Assembly (NCBI RefSeq): GCF_001439635.1
Contig: NZ_LMBZ01000029.1
Span: forward strand, 402-41,714
From: Solibacillus cecembensis
GTDB lineage: Bacteria; Bacillota; Bacilli; Bacillales_A; Planococcaceae
Direction of reading: 5' to 3'
Length of the DNA: 41,313 bases
A program made the position numbers and the translations under genes. Numbering within the stretch: the first letter of the stretch is position 1; each line of letters starts with the position of its first letter. Below, one piece after another: positions 15,123 through 23,384 of this stretch. Below the pieces are notes generated by a model. It did no database searches and was not told the origin of the DNA. It worked only from the letters and a program-made list of their open reading frames with translations.

Positions 15123-16691
15123 ATGAAACGAAAAATAGTAATCGTGCTTATTATCTTTATTGTCATCTGTATTGGTCCTGTATTAGCAATTTCTATATCT
15201 CCAATAAAAGAGGTGGAAGAGATCATAATAAATTCAACAAAGAAACCCATTATACTAATAATTGTAGATTCATTAATGAGTGAACCATTACAAAAAGCAG
15301 TAAAAGAAGGAAAAGCACCAGCCTTTGCATTTTTGATAAACAATGGACATCTTAATGAGGAAATGATTAGCTCTTACCCGACGATGTCTGTCACCATTGA
15401 TAGTACGTTACTAACCGGTACGTATCCAGATCAACATAAAGTTCCAGGTTTGATTTGGTTTAAAGAAGATGAATATCGAATGATTAGTTATGGAAGTGGG
15501 ATCAGTGAAATATGGAATAATGGGGTGAGAAATGTTGCACTGGACAGTGTTGTACATTTCAATAAAAACCATTTAAGTAAAGATGTTCAAACTATTCATG
15601 AAGAGCTTGCGCAACGTCAACTTTCATCTGCTTCGATTAATGGCCTTTTATACCGTGGAAGTTTTGAACATCAACTAAAAGTCCCAAAACTTGTTTCAAT
15701 GACCAATATTTTGCCGAAAGAAATTGAAATAAATGGACCAACACTGTTTTCACTTGGTACGTTATCCAAATATAGTCCAGAGAATAATCGTTATAAATTT
15801 ATATGGAACCGTATGGGGGTCAATAATAAATTCACTCGAAATGAGTTGAAATACTTAATCGATCAAAATAAGTTGCCTTCCTTTACACTGGCCTATTTAC
15901 CAGATGCAGATGCTTCCGTACACTTACATGGCCCGGAAGATTTAAAGGGTATTGAAAAAACAGATCAGGCGCTTCAAAACATATTAAATAGCTTTTCATC
16001 TTGGGAAGAATCAATTCAAGAGGTTACGTTGATTGTACTAGGAGATAGCGGCCAATCACTCATAAATAAAGATAAAGAAACTTCTTTAATTGATTTAAAT
16101 AATTCATTGAAGAGTTATACGTTTTGGAAAAGAAAAAAAAAGAATGCCCAACTGGCTATCGCGATTAATGAGCGAATGGCATACATTTACGTCAACGATC
16201 CAAACGTTGAATTATCTGAAATTGTGAACACTTTAAAAGAGGACGATCGTATTGGTTTTATCGCATGGAAAGATGAACATACAAACTACGTGGTAAGCCC
16301 ACTAAGTGATAAGGGATTAACATTTTCACCAAATGGTACGTATGTTGATGATTATGAACAATCGTGGCGAATTGCTGGGAATGAATCAGTCTTAGATTTG
16401 AAGGTAACTACTGGAAGACACATTCAGTATCAAGATTATCCAGATGCACTTGCAAGGCTACACGGAGCGCTTCATTCACATGAAGGGCGTGTCATTATCG
16501 TGGATGCCAAGCCATCTTATGAGTTTATAGAAGAGCATAGTTACAACCATGCAGGTGGCGGAGCGCATGGTTCTCTTCATAAAGTAGATTCCATTGTTCC
16601 GATAATTATTACTGGAACGAATGAATTCCCTGAATATAATCGACTTGTAGATGTGAAAAAGTGGCTTCTTCAACTATTGGGCGGTTCATAA
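15123..16691 (+). CDS. Membrane-anchored alkaline phosphatase superfamily phosphodiesterase
   Basis: The protein starts with a signal anchor (residues 4-25, IVIVLIIFIVICIGPVLAIS) and then has the type I phosphodiesterase / nucleotide pyrophosphatase fold facing outside. Recognisable metal-site blocks are IIIVDSLMSE (first Asp), SSYPTMSVTIDSTLLTG (Thr nucleophile and TGTYP), LPDADASVHLHG (Asp/His pair) and GGGAHGSLHKVDSIVPI (last His). The usual DHG motif appears as LGDSGQS, so one expected histidine ligand is a serine. Length (522) is normal for the family. The ribosome site is GTGAGGT. Substrates of Bacillales members are mostly unknown; a phosphodiester in the envelope or medium is likely. 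Confidence 0.85.
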   Translation: MKRKIVIVLIIFIVICIGPVLAISISPIKEVEEIIINSTKKPIILIIVDSLMSEPLQKAVKEGKAPAFAFLINNGHLNEEMISSYPTMSVTIDSTLLTGTYPDQHKVPGLIWFKEDEYRMISYGSGISEIWNNGVRNVALDSVVHFNKNHLSKDVQTIHEELAQRQLSSASINGLLYRGSFEHQLKVPKLVSMTNILPKEIEINGPTLFSLGTLSKYSPENNRYKFIWNRMGVNNKFTRNELKYLIDQNKLPSFTLAYLPDADASVHLHGPEDLKGIEKTDQALQNILNSFSSWEESIQEVTLIVLGDSGQSLINKDKETSLIDLNNSLKSYTFWKRKKKNAQLAIAINERMAYIYVNDPNVELSEIVNTLKEDDRIGFIAWKDEHTNYVVSPLSDKGLTFSPNGTYVDDYEQSWRIAGNESVLDLKVTTGRHIQYQDYPDALARLHGALHSHEGRVIIVDAKPSYEFIEEHSYNHAGGGAHGSLHKVDSIVPIIITGTNEFPEYNRLVDVKKWLLQLLGGS

Positions 16692-17004
16692 TTTGGATGG
16701 CCGTATTAAGCGATACTGGAGCTGCATTAATTGTTATTATAAAGGCTATGAGATTAATAAAATTTATTAAATTGGTATGAAGAGGTGTTTCTTTTAATAA
16801 GAAGCATCTTATTTTCTTGAAATAGGAATTTTAATTATTCGTTCGATTGAACAAAGAGAATTAGTGGATGTAATAAGGGGGTACCTTAACACATTGCTTA
16901 ACAAGTTAATGGAATCAGATTTCCCGTTTTGATAAAATAACGTTAATAGCAACCCGTCACGATTTAACTTAAGGGTTTCACGCGTTTTCAAAAGGGGGAT
17001 TAAC
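16692..17004 (+). other. Intergenic region with weak terminator and possible coding relic
   Basis: An imperfect hairpin (AAGAGGTGTTTCTT with AAGAAGCATCTT, then ATTTTC) at 16780-16816 could terminate the phosphodiesterase gene. The same area begins an open stretch reading GILIIRSIEQRELVDVIRGY then LNTLLNKLMESDFPF and a stop. It has no start codon and looks like the tail of a lost gene. The AAAAGGGGGA at the end is the ribosome site of the sirtuin. Confidence 0.35.
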
Positions 17005-17730
17005 ATGACAGCTTCGACTTTAGCACAGTGGATGTTGCAGTCCAATTCAACGGTCATTTTAACAGGAGCCGGTATGTCGACTGAATCAGGCATTCCGGAT
17101 TTCCGCTCACGCACAGGTTGGTGGAAAAATATTGATCCGCGAACTGTTGCATCTGTGGAAAGTTTGCAGCAAAATTACGAGTTGTTTCGTGAATTTTATC
17201 AAATGCGGATACAAAGTTTAACGGATTGTCAGCCGCATCATGGACATGAAATTTTAGCAAGTTGGGAAGCGCGGGGACTCTTAACGCTCATCGCGACTCA
17301 AAATGTGGATCGATTTCACCAGCAAACAGGGAATGAGGCAGTAGCTGAGCTGCACGGTAATATTGTCACGATTCGTTGTCAGTCCTGTGGGAAACCGCTG
17401 CCACTTGGGCACTTTATGGATAATGCCGTATGTACGTACTGCAAGGGCAAGCTTCGACCAAACGTTGTGCTTTTTGGTGAAACGTTGCCGCAAGAGGCGT
17501 GGAATCGTTCGTTAAGGGAAATTCAAGGAGCAGATTTAGTCATTGTCATTGGAACGAGTTTGGAAGTGTACCCGGTCAATCAATTGCCTGCGATGAGTAA
17601 AGGAAGGCTTGTGTATATAAACCTGGATGTAGCGGGCAATAGCCATCATTTCGATTTGCTTATACAGGGCACGGCTGGAGAAGTACTTGCTGAAGTAGAC
17701 AACTATTTGCAGGGAACTATGGCTGAATAA
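17005..17730 (+). CDS. cobB: NAD-dependent protein deacylase, sirtuin family
   Basis: This is a class III deacetylase. It uses NAD+ to remove acyl groups from protein lysines and gives nicotinamide and O-acyl-ADP-ribose. The NAD-binding motif GAGMSTESGIPDFRS is at 21-35, TQNVD at 98-102, catalytic His117 is in ELHGN, and the zinc site is C125-x2-C128 ... C143-x2-C146. RPNVVLFGE and IVIGTSLEVYPVNQLP complete the Rossmann core. At 241 residues it is a minimal cytoplasmic sirtuin like B. subtilis SrtN and bacterial CobB. It stands alone; the natural partner, an acetyl-CoA synthetase cluster, is not in the window. Confidence 0.95.
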   Translation: MTASTLAQWMLQSNSTVILTGAGMSTESGIPDFRSRTGWWKNIDPRTVASVESLQQNYELFREFYQMRIQSLTDCQPHHGHEILASWEARGLLTLIATQNVDRFHQQTGNEAVAELHGNIVTIRCQSCGKPLPLGHFMDNAVCTYCKGKLRPNVVLFGETLPQEAWNRSLREIQGADLVIVIGTSLEVYPVNQLPAMSKGRLVYINLDVAGNSHHFDLLIQGTAGEVLAEVDNYLQGTMAE

Positions 17731-18041
17731 GGTGAATCGGCTATGTCTACAACACCTTCTAATTTTAGAGAGTGTAATAAATCTAATGGGATTGAAATAA
17801 CGCTGTATACTTGTTAGTGAGTATGGAGATGAACCCCAAAAAGCATGAGCCCGGTACTATACCGAACGCATGTCTAATCAGTCATCAGAAGTGCCTGCTT
17901 CACTTTTGGATTAACTGTAAGTGAAATATCATTTTTTCTTTTATATTGTTATGAATTTAACATGTCAAATGGGTCTATTCCTTATATGGCAAGTAATTTG
18001 AAGTCGCATGTCCCGATAATAAATGTGTTTTTATTCAATTA
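17731..18041. other. Intergenic region without recognised feature
   Basis: Convergent gap between the sirtuin and the YdhK gene. A 24-codon frame beginning MSTTPSNFRE follows a weak GGTG site, and a stretch reading ERMSNQSSEVPASLLD is open, but neither is convincing. No good terminator hairpin was seen. Confidence 0.3.
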
Positions 18042-18620
18042 TTATTTAGCCGAAAGTTCGCTTTCCGTTACCCACTTATGATTTTTAACTACTTCACCGC
18101 CAGTAGTTGAAGTATAATCGATCATATATACGGTAGTTTTTTCGGCTGAATCAACTTTAGATATTGCTCCTTCCATTCCTTTCATATGGTCTGCCTCCAC
18201 AGTAATCTCAGTACCGGGTTCCAACGTGTTATTATTAGCATCTTTAATCTCTTCTTGGATAACCCATTTGTGATTTTCCACTCTTTCACCGCCAGTTACC
18301 GGGGTATAGGAGATAGCGTAAACAGTTGTATCATAAGCACCGACAATTGTTGCCACCGCACCCTCCATCCCTGGCATGTGGCCTGTTTTAATAATTACTT
18401 CACTTCCGACTTTGAAGGTTGGATTTTTTGCTACTTTTAAGTTGGCAGGGACTTCACCTGATCCGGAATGGTTCTTCTCCATTTCCATGTTTTCGTGTTC
18501 CATATTTTCCTGTTTGGGCTCATTATCGACGTTTGGACTTTTCTCAGTGTTCGTTTTATTTCCACACCCAGTTAAACCAATCATCATAGCCAGACCTAAA
18601 AAGAATAGATGTTTTTTCAT
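18042..18620 (-). CDS. ydhK: YdhK-like lipoprotein with two DUF1541 domains
   Basis: The lipoprotein signal MKKHLFFLGLAMMIGLTGC (Cys19) is followed by a Met/His/Glu-rich linker (ENMEHENMEMEKNHSGSG). Two tandem copies of a roughly 55-residue domain then follow, each with GHMPGMEGAV or DHMKGMEGAI, then TTVY.I.YT..TGGE, and ENHKWV or KNHKWV. This is the B. subtilis YdhK / DUF1541 layout. The HM and M-rich motifs suggest binding of copper or another soft metal at the cell surface; that is inferred, and fits the relic of a copper-binding protein just upstream. It reads toward the sirtuin gene. Confidence 0.9.
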   Translation of the reverse strand: MKKHLFFLGLAMMIGLTGCGNKTNTEKSPNVDNEPKQENMEHENMEMEKNHSGSGEVPANLKVAKNPTFKVGSEVIIKTGHMPGMEGAVATIVGAYDTTVYAISYTPVTGGERVENHKWVIQEEIKDANNNTLEPGTEITVEADHMKGMEGAISKVDSAEKTTVYMIDYTSTTGGEVVKNHKWVTESELSAK

Positions 18621-18663
18621 TAAAATAACACACCTCTGATTTCATAATTTTTAATAGTATAGG

Positions 18664-18778
18664 GACTATTCCGCATTATCGCTTGTTCAGCGAATGCACT
18701 CTGCCATCATTTTCACGCAAGCATGCTTCTATATATTCTAAACATGCATTTTAGGCGATCTTTGTATTTTTAATTCAT
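18664..18778 (-). pseudogene. Decayed four-helix-bundle copper-binding protein (DUF326/YhjQ-like)
   Basis: A perfect GGAGGTGA ribosome site precedes ATG AAT TAA on the - strand. Reading across stops and a frame change gives MN*KYKDRLKCM and then ACVKMMAECIR*TSDNAE. This pattern resembles the start of small Cys-rich four-helix copper-storage proteins (family form roughly KYQDCLKAC ... ACLKMMAECIR.D..CAE). Several cysteines and the C-terminal half are gone. It lies directly upstream of the YdhK gene, in the same direction, so the two were probably one metal-related unit. The assignment is by eye. Confidence 0.4.
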
Positions 18779-19090
18779 GGACTCACCTCCAAATTTTTTT
18801 GCATTCAAAGATATTGTCCCCTCGGGATGAAGCTTTAAACTAAAATTGAATATCTCCTTAAAAAATCCTTATTTCTTAAAATTGATTTTGGCATTACTTA
18901 CAGTGTTACTGATAATTACATCTTCCAGTATAGCGCGTGCATTGTTTTTTCCGTTTAAATTGACTATGCTCATAGAGAGTGATAGGAAGAAATAGAAGAG
19001 TTAAGAACGTTAGTTTGAATGGATTTTATACTTGACGTACAAAATATTAAAAGTGATTAAATTGGATGAACAAAGGATAGTGCCTAACCA

Positions 19091-19124
19091 CTTAACACAG
19101 ATTTAACATCCATGGATTTAAACT
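19091..19124 (+). promoter_or_regulatory. TTAACA direct-repeat box before the response regulator gene
   Basis: TTAACA occurs at 19092-19097 and 19103-19108, 11 bases apart, with CTTAACA...GATTTAACAT context. A TTTAAACT follows 8 bases further on in the -10 position. The same arrangement occurs before the repeat-protein gene and before the transporter operon. Two TTAACA-like hexamers about one helical turn apart are typical of OmpR/PhoP-family binding sites. Autoregulation by the encoded regulator is the simplest reading. Confidence 0.6.
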
Positions 19125-19148
19125 AAGTACAATGAGGTGATCTTTAAA

Positions 19149-19832
19149 ATGAGAATACTAGTTGCTGAAGATGAGATAGATTTGCAGGAAGCTATCGCAG
19201 AGGGACTTCGAATGGAAGGTTATGCAGTAGATACTTGCGGTGATGGGGAAGATGCCTATGAACTGGCATTGGTCGAAAAATATGACTTAATTATACTAGA
19301 CTTAAATCTTCCGAAAATGGACGGATTACACGTATTAGAAAAGATAAGAGAAGAAAATAAAGAAGTAAAAGTTTTAGTGCTTAGTGCAAGAAGTAGTGTT
19401 AATGATAAAGTAAAAGGTTTAGATATGGGTGCGAATGATTATTTAACGAAGCCATTCGATTTTGCAGAATTGGAAGCGAGAATAAGAAATTTAATACGGC
19501 GAAAGTTTGTGCAGGAAGATAGCCTATTAACTTGCGGGAGAATCAGTATGGATTTAACGAAACGTATCTCATTTGTAGAGGAGCAGGAATTGCTTCTTAC
19601 CAAAAAAGAATTTGCATTGCTAGAATGCTTTCTGCTTCACCAAGAAAAAGTAGTTAGCCAAGAAGAATTGATGGCGCATGTATGGGATCAAAATGCCGAT
19701 AGTTTTAGTGGTGTTATACGTGTTCACATTGCATCATTGCGAAAAAAACTAAAGGCACTTTTAACTACTGATCCGATCCGCACAAAAATTGGTGAGGGCT
19801 ATTATATTACGAACAATGAAGGGGACAAGTAA
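19149..19832 (+). CDS. OmpR-family response regulator
   Basis: An N-terminal receiver domain (acidic pair near D8, phospho-acceptor Asp51 in LIILDLNLPKMDG, Thr/Ser switch in VLVLSARS, Lys in YLTKPFDF) is joined to a C-terminal winged helix (LTKKEFALLECFLLHQEKVV, then RVHIASLRKKL and IGEGYYI). The ATG is chosen because GAGGTGAT lies seven bases before it; the earlier in-frame GTG sits inside that site. The stop overlaps the kinase start as TAATG. The target sites are probably the TTAACA boxes at this gene, at 23278 and at 24165. The nearest known relatives are the metal, envelope-stress and peptide-sensing regulators, but the signal is unknown. Confidence 0.95.
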   Translation: MRILVAEDEIDLQEAIAEGLRMEGYAVDTCGDGEDAYELALVEKYDLIILDLNLPKMDGLHVLEKIREENKEVKVLVLSARSSVNDKVKGLDMGANDYLTKPFDFAELEARIRNLIRRKFVQEDSLLTCGRISMDLTKRISFVEEQELLLTKKEFALLECFLLHQEKVVSQEELMAHVWDQNADSFSGVIRVHIASLRKKLKALLTTDPIRTKIGEGYYITNNEGDK

Positions 19833-20983
19833 TGTTTAAAAAAATGCCCATTCGGCTGAGACTTACTGCGATGATGGTCCTATTATTAATCGTTTGTTGT
19901 GTAGGGCTTACTATCATATTAAACTTATCTGCTGGTATTATGGCAACGAAAATTGATGCTGTTGCTTTATCCCCTGCAATAAGTACGGATAATAATCACA
20001 CTATTTTTGATAATATAGAAACGCCGTTAAGTCCCTCTATGATGACTACACAATCAGTTGAGGCACAGCAAGCTAGAACAGAATTTCGATTAGAAAGTAT
20101 CGTTTATTTACTTTTAATCATTGTCTCTGGTGGGTTATTGACATACTATGTATCAGGCAAAGTGCTAAAACCACTGGATACATTAAATAATCAAATTAAA
20201 AATCGGACGGTGCATAATTTAGCGGAAACGATGGACATTCCTCCTACGAATGATGAAATCGCTGAGCTCACGTATTCTTTTAATGAAATGACGGATAAGC
20301 TAAACGATGCTTTTATGATGCAAAGCCGCTTTACTGCCAATGCAGCTCATGAACTCCGAACGCCACTTGCCGTTTTAAAAACTAAGGTGGATGTATTTAA
20401 AAAGAAAAACGTCCATTCAACCGATGAATATGATGCACTCATTACCGTTTTTGAAAAGCAAATACAACGTTTATCCGAGCTTGTTATTGCCCTTTTAGAG
20501 ATGACGAATATGAATGATGAAGTTGAGCATGAACCGATTTACTTGAAGGCCGTTTTACTAGAAATGGTTGCCGAACTTTCTCCAATTGCCGATGAAAAAG
20601 GGGTTCAATTATATTTGGACTGTGATGATAGTGTTGTTTACGGCAATCCAAACTTACTATATCGTACCTTTTATAACCTTGTTGAAAATGGCATTAAATA
20701 CAATGTTGCTGGTGGTAACGTAAAGATCGAAGTGAAATCGAATGACAAGCAAATCGTAATTGCCATTAAAGATTCCGGTATTGGTATCCCTAATGAATTG
20801 AAAAAGACGATATTTGAGCCGTTTTACCGAGTAGATATATCACGTTCTCGTGAAACCGGTGGTGTAGGATTGGGATTATCCATTGTGCAAAGCATCCTAA
20901 AAAAACATAACGGAATGATCACTGTGACGGATAATGAAAACGGTGGAACTCGTTTCGAACTTACATTTTGTAAGACAAAATAA
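19832..20983 (+). CDS. Sensor histidine kinase
   Basis: Domain order: transmembrane helix (about 11-33), a short extracellular loop of about 55 residues, a second helix (88-106), a HAMP linker, the dimerisation domain with phospho-acceptor His173 in NAAHELRTPLAVLKTKVDVF, and the ATPase domain with the N box NLVENGIKYN, the G1 box DSGIGIPNE and the G2 box GGVGLGLSIVQSI. The loop is short, so the signal may be sensed in the membrane or through a partner. The gene is translationally coupled to the regulator. The partner might be the secreted repeat protein or the transporters that carry the same promoter box; that is inferred. Confidence 0.95.
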   Translation: MFKKMPIRLRLTAMMVLLLIVCCVGLTIILNLSAGIMATKIDAVALSPAISTDNNHTIFDNIETPLSPSMMTTQSVEAQQARTEFRLESIVYLLLIIVSGGLLTYYVSGKVLKPLDTLNNQIKNRTVHNLAETMDIPPTNDEIAELTYSFNEMTDKLNDAFMMQSRFTANAAHELRTPLAVLKTKVDVFKKKNVHSTDEYDALITVFEKQIQRLSELVIALLEMTNMNDEVEHEPIYLKAVLLEMVAELSPIADEKGVQLYLDCDDSVVYGNPNLLYRTFYNLVENGIKYNVAGGNVKIEVKSNDKQIVIAIKDSGIGIPNELKKTIFEPFYRVDISRSRETGGVGLGLSIVQSILKKHNGMITVTDNENGGTRFELTFCKTK

Positions 20984-21055
20984 GAAATTAAAAAGGTTTA
21001 AAAATACTGAACGTACCAAAAGACAAATTTGATTTTAGAAATCAATAATCCTTTA

Positions 21056-21132
21056 TTCGACTAACGGGCACTTTTCTGGAGTAACGATAAAATCCAATTT
21101 CTCAATTTTTATATTGAGAAATTGGATTTTTT
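21056..21132 (+). terminator. Strong terminator preceded by a half repeat
   Basis: A left-half fragment of the modular repeat (TTCGACTAACGGGCACTTTT) is followed by an 18-pair perfect stem, AAAATCCAATTTCTCAAT with ATTGAGAAATTGGATTTT, a six-base loop and a T-run. It ends the two-component operon. Inverted-repeat symmetry means it could also work in the other direction. Confidence 0.85.
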
Positions 21133-21352
21133 AATATTATAATTTGCTTAACGCTGTAGTATCTAAAAATCATGTAGAATATTTCGTTACAAACAAATTT
21201 GTTGGCATTAAAAGCAACTATTGAAGCAGCTTGTGTAGTAGAACTGGGATTAGCACCAATTATCTATTTTAGGAACGGATAGTTGAATATTTGAAAGGTG
21301 ACAGGTTCTAAACAATTCGACATTCGATAAGAACATGGCACTCATAGAAGTC
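21133..21352 (+). other. Intergenic region with possible coding relic
   Basis: A frame reads TNLLALKATIEAACVVELGL and then APIIYFRNG before a stop (about 21190-21282). It is protein-like but has no start codon or ribosome site, and I cannot name the family. The remainder, up to the nitroreductase stop, holds nothing else I recognise. Confidence 0.25.
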
Positions 21353-21970
21353 TTATATGAACTTTACCTTCTCCTCAATTGAGAAGCGTGTTGTCTGATA
21401 AGCGGGTGCGTTTTCTTTGCCAAGCGTAATCAGTACAATAGGGTAATAACGGTCAGGTACATTGAAGGTCTCCGAAAACTTAACTTTATCGAAGCCCCCC
21501 ATTGGTCCCGTAGCATAACCACGTTCTTTTGCAACTAACATAAATTGCATTGCAGCCAGTCCGGCACTGAATGTTGCTGAGTTCTTGCGGTCCTCTTCTG
21601 GTGCATATGGATAGGCTTTTTTTGCATTGCCGACTAGTACTTCTTTGCTGGCGTCATCAATATACCCTGCCTCATACATGCTGTCATAGACGGAATCTAT
21701 ATTTTTATAAAATTCTTTATCTCCTAAAACTGCGATGACTGCTGAAGCCGTTTCAATTTGCACCTGATTGTACGCGATTGCTCGCAAGTCTTTTTTTGCT
21801 TCGGGATTTATAAAAACAATAAATTCCCAAGGTTGCAAATTGCTTATAGAAGGTGCTAATGTTGCTTCCTTTAACATCTCTAAAATCTCTTCGTTTTCAA
21901 TTTTAAAGTTTGGATCGTATTTTCTTACCGAACGGCGTTCTTGAATTAATGTAGAAATCTTTTTAGACAA
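21353..21970 (-). CDS. Nitroreductase family FMN enzyme
   Basis: This is an oxygen-insensitive nitroreductase-type flavoprotein. It should use NAD(P)H and FMN to reduce quinones, nitro compounds or similar electrophiles. Family features are LIQERRSVRKYDP at 9-21 (FMN phosphate contacts), EATLAPSISNLQPWEFIVF at 35-53, SAGLAAMQFMLVAKERGYAT and GPMGGFD (second FMN site), then IVLITLGKE. Length (205) is typical of the MhqN/YodC/HypO-like group. The ribosome site is AGGAGG. The gene is divergent from an HxlR regulator with a conserved N-terminal cysteine, as in the HypR/HypO and YodB/YodC pairs, so induction by electrophiles or hypochlorite is likely. Confidence 0.9.
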   Translation of the reverse strand: MSKKISTLIQERRSVRKYDPNFKIENEEILEMLKEATLAPSISNLQPWEFIVFINPEAKKDLRAIAYNQVQIETASAVIAVLGDKEFYKNIDSVYDSMYEAGYIDDASKEVLVGNAKKAYPYAPEEDRKNSATFSAGLAAMQFMLVAKERGYATGPMGGFDKVKFSETFNVPDRYYPIVLITLGKENAPAYQTTRFSIEEKVKFI

Positions 21971-21997
21971 TTGAATTCCTCCTATTATTCGAACTAA

Positions 21998-22069
21998 TTT
22001 TAAGTAAGTACAATTACAGCATACTTTTAGTAAGTCCGAACTGTCAAGTATTTCGTAATATGGTATGAT
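21998..22069. promoter_or_regulatory. Overlapping divergent promoters with a direct repeat
   Basis: On the + strand CTGTCA (22041-22046), a 17-base spacer and TATGAT (22064-22069) drive the HxlR gene. On the - strand TTGACA (22047-22042) overlaps the same bases and serves the nitroreductase, with TATGCT 18 bases on. The direct repeat TTTTAAGTAAGT / TTTTAGTAAGT (21998-22009 and 22025-22035) lies over the nitroreductase promoter and is a candidate HxlR operator. Because the two -35 elements overlap, one bound protein could control both genes. Confidence 0.55.
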
Positions 22070-22099
22070 GTAGAAAAATACAAAAAGAGGTTTTGACTA

Positions 22100-22456
22100 T
22101 TGAACGGTAATGGAATTGAGCGGGAGCCAAGTATTGATTCATCGTGCCACATGTATCGGCTCGCAATTGAATTTATTGGAAAACGCTGGACGGGGATCAT
22201 CATTTATCAATTATTCGAAGGTCCGAAACGTTATTACGAATTGCTTAATGCGATTGACGGAATATCGGACAGGCTGTTGTCGGAGCGATTGAAAGAATTG
22301 GAATTAGAAGGCTTGCTAAAAAAGAATATCATTGCAGAAGCGCCGAAAAAAGTGGAGTACGAACTGACACCCCCAGGTTATGAGTTTATAGATGTTTTCA
22401 AGGCAATTATGAACTGGGCGAGGAAAAAAGAAGAGTTTTTGAAAGGCGGAAAGTAA
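22100..22456 (+). CDS. HxlR-family redox-sensing type regulator
   Basis: A 118-residue winged-helix protein of the HxlR/MarR-like family: RLAIEFIGKRWTGIIIYQLF, GPKRYYELLNAIDGISDRLL, SERLKELELEGLLKKNIIAE, PKKVEYELTPPGYEF. The single conserved cysteine near the N-terminus (Cys16 in SSCHMYRLA) is where YodB and HypR of B. subtilis carry their redox-active cysteine. The start is TTG with AAGAGG nine bases upstream. It is divergent from the nitroreductase and probably controls it in response to electrophile or oxidant stress. It is followed directly by a phosphoesterase pseudogene. Confidence 0.9.
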   Translation: MNGNGIEREPSIDSSCHMYRLAIEFIGKRWTGIIIYQLFEGPKRYYELLNAIDGISDRLLSERLKELELEGLLKKNIIAEAPKKVEYELTPPGYEFIDVFKAIMNWARKKEEFLKGGK

Positions 22457-22465
22457 GCAAAAGAA

Positions 22466-22888
22466 GAGGCTTTTAACTACTTGGCTTCCTTACCTTTTCA
22501 TATTGAATTTGAGTCAAACGGGAAACTAATTCGTTGTTTTCATGCATCACCGAGGAGTGTTTTCGAGTGAATTGCACCTGAGTATCATCCAATAGAAAAG
22601 TGTTTGTCTCTTTTTGAAAATAGTGAAGAGACCAAATCTCTTCACTTAACTTTTTTAAGAACATATGAAATCGGTATCCTCTGCAATGTGGGTAGTGTTG
22701 GTTTAGATGTAATTGATGCTACATATGTTATTGTTGATGGTTCGTATGGAACTAATTCGATTAATTTTATACGTGTTCCATATGATAGAGAAGCTGAGCT
22801 TAGCGCTGCAAGGGAACTAGCAATGGTAGGGTATAAGTAATATTATAAAGAGATTATGTACGATTAATTTGTGGAAATGAAAAAGTAA
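22466..22888 (+). pseudogene. Truncated, decayed copy of the metallophosphoesterase gene at 29.3 kb
   Basis: Nearly the whole stretch aligns with the second half of the intact phosphoesterase gene (from FNYLASLPFHIEFEL to the end). The similarity continues a short way past the stop (AAATGGGCCGTCTAGTGG versus AAATGGGCCATTTAGTGG). The first half, with the metal-binding DIHGN and GDLVGEG motifs, is absent. Damage includes a TGA replacing an arginine codon (FE*IAPEYHP), a deletion of about 45 bases that removes the KRTPDIVFYGDIH block, and a CAA-to-TAA near the end. It joins directly to the end of the HxlR gene. Confidence 0.9.
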
Positions 22889-22939
22889 TAACGGAAATGG
22901 GCCGTCTAGTGGAACATGGATAAGATAGGGGAAGTTAAT

Positions 22940-23293
22940 ATGAAGCGTTTTATTTTTAGTTATAACTGTAATTATGTTGAATTTATTAGCTATGTGGAAT
23001 TTAACTACAGTGTCACCAAGATAGCATGTTATCGTTTCCTTAAACTATCCAGTTCGATTGTAGGGCAACACAAATATAAAATGAGTAAGCTTTTTAATAA
23101 AACTAAAACTGAAATCACTAGATTAGAATCCATTTTGATTATTTTTTCAAAACGGATTCTTTTTATTTATCCTGAACTATGGGTTTCCGAGTTGATTTTG
23201 AGCAAACTTTATTTCATAGCAAGAGCTGAAAGCGTTGATTCAAAGATTTTTCATGTAAATTATCAAAAAGTATTCCCCTTAACATGGATTTAA
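22940..23293 (+). CDS. Doubtful open frame or frameshifted small membrane protein
   Basis: The frame starts after GGGGAAG with MKRFIFSYNCNYVEF, but it runs through a clear terminator (23125-23166) and its stop lies inside the next gene's promoter box, so the full frame is probably not a real gene. A one-base change after MKRFIFS gives ITVIMLNLLAMWNLTTVSPR and a stop, a plausible small hydrophobic peptide. It may be a frameshifted relic of a 28-residue membrane or signal peptide gene. No family recognised. Confidence 0.2.
   Translation: MKRFIFSYNCNYVEFISYVEFNYSVTKIACYRFLKLSSSIVGQHKYKMSKLFNKTKTEITRLESILIIFSKRILFIYPELWVSELILSKLYFIARAESVDSKIFHVNYQKVFPLTWI
23125..23166 (+). terminator. Rho-independent terminator
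   Basis: AGAATCCATTTTGA and TCAAAACGGATTCT pair with one mismatch around an eight-base T-rich loop, followed by TTTTATTT. It insulates the following promoter. Confidence 0.8.
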
Positions 23294-23311
23294 CATCGCT
23301 TGTTATAAACT
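23278..23311 (+). promoter_or_regulatory. TTAACA direct-repeat box and promoter of the repeat-protein gene
   Basis: TTAACA at 23279-23284 and 23290-23295, 11 bases apart, then CTTGTTATAAACT with a -10-like TAAACT 10 bases after the second repeat. There is no good -35, as expected for an activator-dependent promoter. The string CTTAACA-GGATTTAACAT is nearly identical to that before the transporter operon. Confidence 0.65.
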
Positions 23312-23384
23312 GGAGTCATCCAATAAGGCGATGCAGTATTGTATGTAAACATCATTGGATAAAACATTTTAGGAGGAATTTATT

